A DNA stretch of 18,935 nt from CAZOWL01 sp964583605 (lineage in GTDB: Bacteria > Pseudomonadota > Gammaproteobacteria > Chromatiales > Chromatiaceae): contig CAZOWL010000085.1 in assembly GCA_964583605.1 (NCBI GenBank), positions 1 through 18,935 on the forward strand, read 5' to 3'. The notes beneath the pieces are model-generated. The model ran no database searches and had not been told where the DNA came from. It saw only the letters and a list, made by a program, of their open reading frames with translations. Positions 9,500 to 17,273 of the stretch are shown here, in pieces. Made by a program: the position numbers and the translations under genes. Position 1 is the stretch's first letter, and each line of letters opens with the position of its first letter.

Positions 9500-9704
9500 G
9501 TGTGCGGTCTCCTGGGCCAGTCGATCTCCTCTACGGGCCCGCAGCCCGAGATCGGCGTTCGATGGGCGGATGGCGGGTGCGCATCGACTCGCCTACTCGA
9601 GAAGGCGGCCGCTCGCGAAGGCGGCCCGGCCAGACCGCAATTAACCGAAGGGGTCTCCGATCGAAGCCGACCTGCGATACAGGCTCTTCGAGAGGTCGAG
9701 GGGC
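9500..9704. other. Spacer between the repeat-protein gene and the glucan synthase gene
   Basis: These 205 bases hold the synthase ribosome binding site and a 10-bp direct repeat GAAGGCGGCC (9601-9610 and 9617-9626). I see no convincing promoter or terminator. Both flanking genes are on the minus strand, so read-through from the repeat-protein gene into the synthase gene is possible. Confidence 0.4.
9509..9513 (-). promoter_or_regulatory. Ribosome binding site fixing the TTG start of the glucan synthase
   Basis: On the minus strand AGGAG lies 9 bases before TTG (9499-9497). There is no ATG or GTG between this site and the upstream in-frame stop, so the site decides in favour of TTG. A weak start codon on a gene for such a large membrane enzyme could keep translation low. 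Confidence 0.7.
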
Positions 9705-10208
9705 TCATCGTCTCCGATCAAAATCGGATCCCGGACCGTAACCGCCCATCATGCCGGGACCCTGGCCGTATCCTGGAAGACCGTAGCCGCGCATCCCCTC
9801 CGGACCCATCCCGTAGCCTGGTCCGTAGCCGGGACCTCGCCCGTATCCAGGGGTATAGCCATCCATCATGCCGGGGCCCATCCCATAGCCCGGAGCGTAG
9901 CCGGGGTCACCCGTCATGTCGGGACCCATACCGTAGCCCCGCCCGTATCCAGGTCCCCCTCCATATCCAGGTCCTCCACCATATCCAGGGCCATAGCCAC
10001 CCATCATGTCGGGCCCCATGCCGTAACCCCGTCCATAGCCTGGTCTTCCCCCATATTCAGGGCCGTAGCCATTCATCATCCCAGGGCCCATGCCATAGCC
10101 CGGACTGTAAGCGCCTTGAGACGGGTCGGCCGATGCGCTGGCTGCCACGACCGTTCCGACGAGCAATAGAACAGCGCGCGAAGCCTTTCGAAGGCGGATG
10201 TGTTTCAT
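9705..10208 (-). CDS. Secreted Gly/Tyr/Met-repeat protein, sulfur-globule-protein-like
   Basis: A 167-residue protein with a textbook Sec signal peptide (MKHIRLRKASR, then the hydrophobic run VLLLVGTVVA, cleavage expected after ASA at 27). The mature part is almost entirely Gly, Tyr, Pro and Met, with few charges and no Cys. The unit GYGMGPxMM recurs at residues 38, 61, 91, 108, 131 (variant) and 147 (variant), separated by PGYGRG and PGYGGG spacers. Such Gly/Tyr repeat exported proteins include the sulfur globule envelope proteins (Sgp) of Allochromatium and relatives. Met-rich GPGMM repeats also occur in periplasmic metal-binding proteins of the ZraP/Spy type, the main alternative. ATG start with GGAG 8 bases upstream. 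It lies 205 bases upstream of the glucan synthase gene, on the same strand. Secretion is well supported; the exact function is not. Confidence 0.8.
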   Translation of the reverse strand: MKHIRLRKASRAVLLLVGTVVAASASADPSQGAYSPGYGMGPGMMNGYGPEYGGRPGYGRGYGMGPDMMGGYGPGYGGGPGYGGGPGYGRGYGMGPDMTGDPGYAPGYGMGPGMMDGYTPGYGRGPGYGPGYGMGPEGMRGYGLPGYGQGPGMMGGYGPGSDFDRRR

Positions 10209-10743
10209 GTTTGTGCTCCACTCAGGGTTGATTCAGTTTCTGTCTTCGCATTTGACCGCGGAACTCGAAGGCCAAGCCCGATAGAGCCGCTGCGATGCCG
10301 TCATTTATAGGCGCCATGCGGCTTGGCGTCGGTTCGGTGCCGCACATATGCGCCCTAGCGGAGTGGCTGGCGGCAACGACCGCGGCGACCATCAAGGGTA
10401 CACATGGCGTCAGCGGACGCCCATGTGCCGCTTCGAGAGGCAGGCGGTATCGGAGCCGGACTGGCCGGGCTCGGCCCGGACCGGGTGCTCGCTATGTTTG
10501 CCAGCGCACTGACTGATCGGAGTTGTCCAGGTCATTGTGAGGTCTCGGGACGGACCCCCTCCGCATCAAGGCGATCCGGGCACGGCCAGGCGCTCTCTCA
10601 GCATCTCCGGGGCTGATCAAGCCCGGCAGCGCGCGACTCGATCATCCGGGCCTGGCCAAGGCTCGCCCTCACGGATGAGGTCTATCTGAAGGCACGGTCG
10701 CCCGCGTGGCGCTGCCCTAACGCTCGAGAAGAGGAGAACGCCC
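10209..10743. other. Intergenic region between divergent genes
   Basis: These 535 bases separate the minus-strand repeat-protein gene and the plus-strand Crp-like gene, so both promoters must lie here. On the minus strand a TATAAAT sequence (about 10304-10310) could serve as a -10 element for the repeat-protein gene, but no good -35 is visible. The reading frames inside do not resemble any protein I know. AGGAG at about 10732-10736 is the ribosome binding site of the Crp-like gene. Confidence 0.4.
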
Positions 10744-11454
10744 GTGCCGCCTCCGCACAGCTCCCACCGCTACGTCAATCGCCTCCTGGCCGCGCTGCCC
10801 GAGACCGAGCGGCTGGCGATCCTGAAGAGATGCGAGCCCGTCGAGCTTCAACTTGGCGAGGTGATCAACGAGTCCGGCGAGCGGATTCAGCACGTCTACT
10901 TTCCCATTGACAGCTTCGTGTCCCTAGTGACCCCGCCCGCTGACCACGCCGGCCTCGAGGTGTGGCTGGTCGGCAATGAGGGCATGGTCGGGACGCCGCT
11001 GGTATTGGGCGTAGACGTTGCCGTGCTGCGCACCTTGGTTCAGGGTGCGGGGCCGGCGTGGCGCATAACCGCCGAGGGGTTCGGCGACGCACTGCGCCAG
11101 AGTGATGCCCTGCATCGGACGCTCGACCGCTATCTGTCGGTGTTGATGAGCCAGGGTGCGCAGATGGTCGCTTGCACGCGCTTCCACGTCGTCGAGGCGC
11201 GCCTGGCCCGCTGGCTCTTGATGTCTCAGGACCGCGCGCATTCCGACCACTTCCATGTCACCCATGAGCTCCTAGCCGGCATGCTTGGGGTGCGCCGCGT
11301 GGGTGTCACCAAGGCGGCGACGGGGTTGCAGCAACGCGACCTGATTCGCTATCGGCGCGGAGAGGTCACCGTTCTCGACCGCCCGGGTCTACAGGCCGCC
11401 GCCTGCGGTTGTTACGGGGCGATGGAGGCGATGTATCAACAGGTCCTGGGCTGA
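10744..11454 (+). CDS. Crp/Fnr-superfamily transcriptional regulator
   Basis: A 236-residue DNA-binding regulator. Residues ~15-125 form the cNMP-binding-like beta barrel (YFPIDSFVSLV at 52-62, then the GNEGMVG loop at 77-83), followed by the dimerisation helix (~125-160). The winged helix-turn-helix (~150-215) is recognised by ARLARWLLMSQDR, HVTHELLAGMLGVRRVGVTK and LIRYRRGEVTVLDR. The phosphate-binding FGEL-x-RAA motif of true cAMP receptors is absent and there is no Fnr-type Cys cluster. The ligand is therefore unknown; this subgroup usually has an unidentified or no small-molecule signal. Start is GTG with AGGAG 7 bases upstream. It stands alone: divergent from the repeat-protein gene and convergent with the large kinase gene, so neither neighbour shares its transcript. 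Its targets cannot be read from the sequence. Confidence 0.88.
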   Translation: MPPPHSSHRYVNRLLAALPETERLAILKRCEPVELQLGEVINESGERIQHVYFPIDSFVSLVTPPADHAGLEVWLVGNEGMVGTPLVLGVDVAVLRTLVQGAGPAWRITAEGFGDALRQSDALHRTLDRYLSVLMSQGAQMVACTRFHVVEARLARWLLMSQDRAHSDHFHVTHELLAGMLGVRRVGVTKAATGLQQRDLIRYRRGEVTVLDRPGLQAAACGCYGAMEAMYQQVLG

Positions 11455-11916
11455 CACGCGGCAGGGTGCCTTGGTGAGCCGTCACCGCTGGCGTTGCGCA
11501 GCAGCGAGCGGAATGGACCCTGAGCCGTACCACACGATCTTCTTGTGAAGCGTGTCGGAAATCGTTTGCACTTGCGCGAAGCGAGGACAGGCGCGAACGA
11601 CGGGCAACGACCCATTCCGGACATTATCCGCGCCGAAGAGAAGTGTTAGGTTTCCGCAACAAACCGCTTGTGCTCTCACCTTGAGTTGGGCACGCGCAAT
11701 GGTGACCGACCGCTGACTCCCAAAATGCTGGCCGTCGGCCGCCCGCGGCGGACCGACAGGTGGACGCCGACAACGGTGACCGCCAGACCCGTTGCGGCGC
11801 GCACATCCATGCGAACAGGGCGGCATGGGATGTGTGCTCGATCCGAGCAAAGCGGGCACAAGTCACGCACGTTCAGCATCTCGTTCGCAGGGGCCGGCAA
11901 GGTCGGTCCGCATTGC
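11455..11916. other. Convergent intergenic region without a recognised gene
   Basis: These 462 bases lie between the 3' ends of the Crp-like gene and the kinase gene. I found only a short 5-bp hairpin (GGTGA/TCACC at 11473-11486) just after the Crp-like gene and no T-rich terminator. Open frames of up to about 125 codons exist on both strands, but none has recognisable domains or a good ribosome binding site. The segment 11570-11670 is less GC-rich than the surroundings and may be old inserted DNA. Confidence 0.4.
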
Positions 11917-14900
11917 TCAACGGGGGTTGGCGAGAACTCCCGCGTCCAGCCTATGCAGGGTTTCCAGAGCCGCGGGGAAGTCCAGTGCCTCAATGTGCTG
12001 CAGCAGCTCGCGTCCCTCCCTGGGCGCTTCAGCGCTGACCCAGCCCTTTAGCCAGGGCAGGTGGTCGAGGGCGCGGGTGTTGCCTGCCTCCAGAAGCGCT
12101 TCAAGGTCGCGGAGGCGCCGACTGGGCTCCCCACGCGCTGGCTCGTCGTCTCCCACGGATGACTCTTCTACCGCCGAGATCTCCAGCTCTCCGAGTACCG
12201 CCAGGGCCACCTCTGCACTGGCGAAAAAGCGGGCAGGCAGCTCGGTATCGACGGGCAAGTCGCTCGCAAGCGCCAGCTCCAGACGCTTGGCCGCTGCGGT
12301 CAGGTCCTCCGCTCCCAGCGCCCCTGCGGCCCCGCGTAGGCGATGCAACAGGTCGCCAGCATGGGGCCGATCGTCGGCCTCAAGGGCAGCACTGATGGCG
12401 GTTGCCGACGCCGGATACTCGGCGACGAAGGTTCGCACCATGCTGCGCCACGCGTCCGGGGCCTGGTCCTGCCAGCGCTGAACCTTGGCCGCGTCAAAGC
12501 CGGGCATCAGGGGCTGCGCGGCGACCGCGGACGCAGGCCGTGGGACGTGAACATCCCCGAAGGGTAAGCGCAGCCACCGGGATAGCTCGGCGTAGAGGGC
12601 CTCGGGATCCAGCGGCTTGGTGAGGTAGCCATCCATGCCCACCGCGAGACAACGCTCGCGCTCCCCGGCCAGGGCGTTGGCGGTCAGCGCGACGATGGGC
12701 GGCCCCCCGTTCGGCAGGGTGCGGATCCGCCGGCATGCCTCGAGTCCGTCCATCTCCGGCATGCGCACATCCATGAGGACGATATCGAAGTCACCCCCGG
12801 CCGCCGCGGCGACCACTTCGGCGCCGGTGGCGGCCAGGGTGACCGCGGCGCCGCGCCTGCGCAGCAGATCGCGCGCCAGCAGCTGGCTCACCGGGTTGTC
12901 CTCGGCCACCAACACCCGGACTCCGTGCAGGGACTCCAGCGCCGGTGCCGCCTCCGCCACGGTCACCGTCGCTGCCCGGGGGAATGCCAGGCTGAACCAG
13001 AAGCAGCTGCCCTGGCCCTCGATGGACTCCACCTCAAGACGGCCGCCCATCAGGGCGACCAGGCGCGCGCTGATGGTCAGTCCCAGGCCGCTACCGCCAT
13101 GGCCTCGGGTGCTCAAGGTATCCACCTGGGTGAAGGGATCGAACAGCTCGGCACGGCACTCCTCGGGGATGCCGATGCCGGTGTCGGTGACCGTGAACGT
13201 CAGCGTCAGCGCGGACTCGTCTTCGTCCTCCACCCAAGCGGCGAGCGTCACCCTGCCCCGGTTGGTGAACTTGACCGCGTTGCCGACCAGGTTCAGCAGC
13301 ACCTGGGTGAGGCGCAGTCCATCGCCAAGCAGCGTGCCGACCGGCTCGGCCGGCCCCTCGATGCGTAGCTCGAGCCCCTTCTCGGCCGCCTGCTGCTCCA
13401 CCATCGCCCGCACCCGCGCGAGGACCGCATGTAGCTCCAGCGGCTCTGGGCGCGGCTGCAGCTTGTCCGCCTCGATGCGGGACAGGTCGAGGACGTCGTT
13501 GATCAGCGCCAGCAGCGTGCGCGCCGAGAGGTCGATCTTGCCCAGGTACTTGCGTAGCACCGGCGCGGGGTCGGTCTCCAGCGACAGCCGGGTGAGGCCG
13601 ATGACGGCGTTCAGCGGCGTGCGGATCTCGTGGCTCATATTGGCCAGGAAATCGCCCTTGGCGCGGCTGGCCCGGTCGGCCATGTCCTTGGCGCGCAGCA
13701 ATTCGGTTTCCGCCCGTTTGCGGCGCTCCACCTCCCGATGCAGACGGCGGTTCCAGTGCAGGATGGTCAGCAGGATCAACAGCGCCGCCACCAGCACCTG
13801 CCACAACAGGGTGTAGTCGGGGGCGGTGACCACCTGGCGCAGCAGCCACTTGTTGTGAATCGCGGCGCGCTCCTCCGGGGCGATGGCGGCGATGGCGCGG
13901 TTGATCAGGGGGAGCAAGGGGGCCTGCTGCCGGCCGACCATCACCTGCAGCGGAAACTCCAGGTCGGTGACCCCGACCAGCTTGACTCGGCCGGGCGGAA
14001 AGCCCTCGATCTGCTGGTGCAGCACCGGCAGGATATCCACCGCGGCCTCGGCCCTGCCGGCCGCGACCGCCTCCAGGGCCGCGCGCGTGTCGTCCACCAG
14101 CACGAAGTCGATCCCCGGGGAGCGGGCCTTCAGCAAGTGGTGGGCGCTGTAGTCCCGGCCCACGGCGACGCGCCGCCCATCCAGGGACGCGGTACCGGCG
14201 TAGAGGCCCGCATCGGCCCTGCCTGCGATGGCGATGGGATAGCGCTCGTAGGCGTCGGAGAACCGGGCGAAGCGCTCGCGGTCGGCGGTCCGCGTGGTGG
14301 CGGCGTAGAGGTCGACGTCGCCCCGCTCGATGGCCGCCAGAATGGCGCTGAAGGGCTGCCGCTCGGCGCTCTTCTCGTGCAGCCCGAGCTTGTCGCGGAT
14401 CAGTCGCCAGTAGTCTTCGGCGACGCCCGTCGGCGTACCGTCCGCCGCGGCAAAGTCGAACGGAGTCCAGGCTGAGCCCAGGGCACGGCGGAAGACCGTC
14501 GCATCCAGGTAGGCCCGCTCCGCGGCGTCGAGATCGACATCGCCAGTGCCTGTTCCCCGGGCAAACCAACGGTTCCAGATGCGCTGCTTCTCCGCCTCCG
14601 GCATCTGTGCGAAGGACTTGTCCAGGATCGAGGCCAGCAAGGGCAGGCGCCTGCTCACCCCGTAATAGTGCCCGCGGCGGCTGCGTCGGCCGTCGAAGAC
14701 GGCAACCGCTTTGGGCTCGACGTTGGTGAGGAGCGTGCGGCGCAGCAGGGCCTTGCCGGATTCGGTCTCGCTGATGGCGGCATCCGCCTGGCCGGCCGCG
14801 ACCATGCGGAACATGTCTTCGACATCCGCGGCGGTGACGATGCGCGTGTTCGGCAGGTACTCGGCAAACCTGACGTTCCACGAATACCCGGGATAGGTGG

Positions 14901-16794
14901 CCAGGGTCTTACCGGCCAGGGATTCCAGGCCCTCTATATCCGTCGCTTCTTTGCGCGCGAAGATGCTCAATGTGAAATCGACGGTCCCTTGCGAGAACAA
15001 CAGCACGCGCGCGCGCTCCGGCGTGGGATTTACGGCCAGGCTGACATCGAGCGTGCCCCGCTCGGTGCCTTCCTTCACTTGCCCGAGCGTCAGGAACTGG
15101 AGCTCGGCCCGCAGGCCGGCGCGTGCGGCTATGGCCCGGATCAGCTCGACCAGATAACCCTCCACCCGGCCGTTCTGCTGCTGGATATAGGGGGGCAGTT
15201 GGTAGGCACCGACACGGAAGCTCGGATTGGCCGCGAGCCAGGCACGCTCTTCGTCGCTGAGATCGAGCGGCGCCTGCACGCCGCCGTCGGCTCCCGAGGT
15301 CAACCAGCGCGTGCGAATGGCGATGTGCTGCTCGGCGGGGATCGCGTTCAGTCCCTTGTCGATTAGGGAGATCAGCGGGGCCCATTCCTTGCGCGTGACC
15401 ATCGCCTGCTTGTGCTCGCCAAAGGGGGTGGGGCCGGCGATCCTGAGGTTGACGATGCCATGGGCCTGCATCAGGTAATCGGTGACGAGCAGGTTGCCAA
15501 CATAGGCGTCGGCGCGCCCGCTCGATACCGCCAGCAGGGCGTCTTTGTGGGTGGCCTGCACCGACAGGACGATGGTGGGCTCAGTGGCTGCCAGTAGGTC
15601 ATGCATGACATAGCCGCGCTCGATGGCCACTGTCCCGCCGCGCAGATCGTCCAGGTCCCGGATGTCCCGCCTGTCGTTGCGGATGAAGATGGCCCAGGGA
15701 GACGAGAGGTAGTCCTCGCTCATGGCCAGCGTGGCCAAGCGTTCGTCGGTCCGTTTGGCCGCCGGCAGCAAATCATACTTCCGGTGCGACCCGGCGATGT
15801 CCTCGAACCCCTCGGCCCAGGAGTCCTCGGCCGGAACGAATCGGAAATCGATGTCGAACAACTTGGCGATGATCCGCAAATAGTCGACCGCCATGCCTGC
15901 GGGCTCGGGGTGGTTGATTTCCCAGGGCGGAGCCTCGCCGATCCGCACCCGGACGCTGTTCTTCTGCGCCAGCCAGGCGCGCTCGTCGGCGCTGAGCACG
16001 ATGTTCGGCTGCTCCTCGTCACCCCACTTGCGTAGAATCCGCATCATCTCGAACGGCTCGATGGCCGCGAGCGCGTTGTCGATGATGCCGAGTAGCGGGG
16101 CGTGCTCCTTCCCGATCGAATAGCGCAGGTCGAGCTTGCTGCCGGGCACGGGGAACGCCAGGCGCAGCGCCGGGAACATGTTCTCGGTGGTGATCCACGC
16201 CAGGTTGGCGCTGGAGATCGCCGCATCCACGTCGCCGTTCTCCACCGCCACCGCCAGCGCCAAGGGGCTGTCCAGCTCCACCCGGATGATGGCCGGCCAT
16301 GCGTCGAGCAGCTTCAGATCCGAGAGATTGCGGCGCAGCACGCCGACGCGGCGCCCTGCCAGGTCATCCGTCGAGCTGATGGTGCTGCCCCGGCGCGTGA
16401 AGATGAACTTGTGCGTGGCGTATGGGCTCACGCTGAAGAGGAAGCGCTCAGCCCGCTCGGCGTGGCTGGCGGAGGCTGCCAAGCCATGCAGCTCGCCCGC
16501 CTCGGCGCGTGCCACCATGTCGGCCCACTCGCCCAGCACCAGCTGGATGTTGGCCCCGGTCAAGGCGTTGATGCGCGAGATCAAATCGGCCTCGATGCCG
16601 GCGGCGGTGCCGTCCTGCTCGCGCCAGACGAAGGGGCGCCAGCCGGCGTCGCTGCCGATCAGGATGCGCGGGTTGGCGTCCAGCCAGTCGCGCTCGGCCC
16701 GGGTCAGCTCGACGCCCTGGCCCGCCGCGGCCAGAAGCGCGGGCAGCCAGCACAGGAGGGCCAACAGTAGCGGCAATGCTCTCTTGGGGTTCAC
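11917..16794 (-). CDS. BvgS-like hybrid sensor histidine kinase with four periplasmic binding modules
   Basis: A 1625-residue inner-membrane sensor (numbered from GTG at 16794). Signal peptide 1-25 (VNPKRALPLLLALL). Four tandem SBP_bac_3/PBPb modules, ~29-258, 266-498, 511-745 and 753-985, each opening with a version of LSxxERAWLxxNP. One membrane segment ~997-1013, a short coiled linker, HisKA with phospho-acceptor His1055 (MSHEIRTPLN), HATPase with N box Asn1172 (LVGNAVKF) and G boxes DTGIGIP and GHGGSGLGL, a receiver with Asp1342 (IVLMDVRMPEMDG), an HPt domain with His1484 (LLHRLRGAAGALGA), and an extra ~80-residue helical tail. BvgS and EvgS carry only two binding modules. It presumably binds small periplasmic ligands and passes phosphate His-Asp-His-Asp to a partner regulator; the divergent REC-AraC gene is the best candidate. 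Start: the frame extends to a GTG at 16869, but GTG 16794 gives a perfect signal peptide; neither has a strong ribosome binding site. No PAS domain seen. Confidence 0.93.
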   Translation of the reverse strand: MNPKRALPLLLALLCWLPALLAAAGQGVELTRAERDWLDANPRILIGSDAGWRPFVWREQDGTAAGIEADLISRINALTGANIQLVLGEWADMVARAEAGELHGLAASASHAERAERFLFSVSPYATHKFIFTRRGSTISSTDDLAGRRVGVLRRNLSDLKLLDAWPAIIRVELDSPLALAVAVENGDVDAAISSANLAWITTENMFPALRLAFPVPGSKLDLRYSIGKEHAPLLGIIDNALAAIEPFEMMRILRKWGDEEQPNIVLSADERAWLAQKNSVRVRIGEAPPWEINHPEPAGMAVDYLRIIAKLFDIDFRFVPAEDSWAEGFEDIAGSHRKYDLLPAAKRTDERLATLAMSEDYLSSPWAIFIRNDRRDIRDLDDLRGGTVAIERGYVMHDLLAATEPTIVLSVQATHKDALLAVSSGRADAYVGNLLVTDYLMQAHGIVNLRIAGPTPFGEHKQAMVTRKEWAPLISLIDKGLNAIPAEQHIAIRTRWLTSGADGGVQAPLDLSDEERAWLAANPSFRVGAYQLPPYIQQQNGRVEGYLVELIRAIAARAGLRAELQFLTLGQVKEGTERGTLDVSLAVNPTPERARVLLFSQGTVDFTLSIFARKEATDIEGLESLAGKTLATYPGYSWNVRFAEYLPNTRIVTAADVEDMFRMVAAGQADAAISETESGKALLRRTLLTNVEPKAVAVFDGRRSRRGHYYGVSRRLPLLASILDKSFAQMPEAEKQRIWNRWFARGTGTGDVDLDAAERAYLDATVFRRALGSAWTPFDFAAADGTPTGVAEDYWRLIRDKLGLHEKSAERQPFSAILAAIERGDVDLYAATTRTADRERFARFSDAYERYPIAIAGRADAGLYAGTASLDGRRVAVGRDYSAHHLLKARSPGIDFVLVDDTRAALEAVAAGRAEAAVDILPVLHQQIEGFPPGRVKLVGVTDLEFPLQVMVGRQQAPLLPLINRAIAAIAPEERAAIHNKWLLRQVVTAPDYTLLWQVLVAALLILLTILHWNRRLHREVERRKRAETELLRAKDMADRASRAKGDFLANMSHEIRTPLNAVIGLTRLSLETDPAPVLRKYLGKIDLSARTLLALINDVLDLSRIEADKLQPRPEPLELHAVLARVRAMVEQQAAEKGLELRIEGPAEPVGTLLGDGLRLTQVLLNLVGNAVKFTNRGRVTLAAWVEDEDESALTLTFTVTDTGIGIPEECRAELFDPFTQVDTLSTRGHGGSGLGLTISARLVALMGGRLEVESIEGQGSCFWFSLAFPRAATVTVAEAAPALESLHGVRVLVAEDNPVSQLLARDLLRRRGAAVTLAATGAEVVAAAAGGDFDIVLMDVRMPEMDGLEACRRIRTLPNGGPPIVALTANALAGERERCLAVGMDGYLTKPLDPEALYAELSRWLRLPFGDVHVPRPASAVAAQPLMPGFDAAKVQRWQDQAPDAWRSMVRTFVAEYPASATAISAALEADDRPHAGDLLHRLRGAAGALGAEDLTAAAKRLELALASDLPVDTELPARFFASAEVALAVLGELEISAVEESSVGDDEPARGEPSRRLRDLEALLEAGNTRALDHLPWLKGWVSAEAPREGRELLQHIEALDFPAALETLHRLDAGVLANPR

Positions 16795-16963
16795 TTCGTC
16801 GAGCTGTTTGTCGTGGTTCCGGGCGAGTCCGATGCTCGGGTGGGGCCACTCGCGGCGGGCGACCAGCACGAACCGGTTCCAGCCGGCGGAGTCGCTGGGA
16901 TCATAACGCGACCAGATACGCGACGCCCGCGCTGTCGACCGCCGTCAGCGGCGAGCCAGCCAG

Positions 16964-17112
16964 ACTGGGAGCGCCGGCTTTCCAGCCGGCCTCGCGCACC
17001 GGGGGCTCGATGCCCCCGGTGCGCGATCTGCGGCGGTTGAGCCGAGCCTCGACGGTTGTTGACATACCGACCGCGCCGACGGCGGGCGGGCTAGAAAGCC
17101 GGCGCTCCCAGT
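16964..17112. repeat. REPIN-like palindromic element, copy 1
   Basis: A 149-bp element bounded by a perfect 19-bp inverted repeat: ACTGGGAGCGCCGGCTTTC at 16964-16982 and its complement at 17094-17112. Each end is REP-like, with a GGAG tetranucleotide followed by a hairpin (GCCGGCT, loop TTCC, AGCCGGC at 16973-16990; the right copy has one mispair). Between them is a perfect 15-bp hairpin at 16992-17026 with a TCGAT loop. This matches the architecture of REPINs (two inverted REPs mobilised by a RAYT transposase). It sits in the regulatory space between the kinase and response regulator genes. No target duplication is obvious. Its reading frames are meaningless. Confidence 0.8.
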
Positions 17113-17273
17113 GACCCGGCGCAGGCATGAACCGAGCCGCTGCTGTTGATGCCCGATGACCCGCTGATCGACTTCTATCCGGTTCAGCAGATCCGCGCGG
17201 TCGCCGCCGGCAACAAGCGGTAGACTATCTCCAGGTGTCGCCTCTTGCCCCCCGCACCGCGAGCGAGCAGCGG

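Noticed and set aside
9044..10231. 395-codon plus-strand frame across the repeat-protein gene
   Set aside because: Its Ser/Arg/His/Pro repeats are the antisense reading of the Gly/Tyr repeats. The minus strand has the signal peptide and ribosome binding site.
10295..10616. Small plus-strand frames in the spacer upstream of the Crp-like gene
   Set aside because: They are low-complexity translations without a ribosome binding site or family resemblance.
13091..14881. 596-codon minus-strand frame
   Set aside because: It is a shifted frame within the kinase gene, rich in Arg, Gly and Pro. The kinase frame carries all recognised domains.
16901..17128. 75-codon minus-strand frame running through REPIN copy 1 and ending SPLTAVDSAGVAYLVAL
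   Set aside because: Most of it is translation of the palindromic repeat. The non-repeat tail is about 19 codons and not identifiable.
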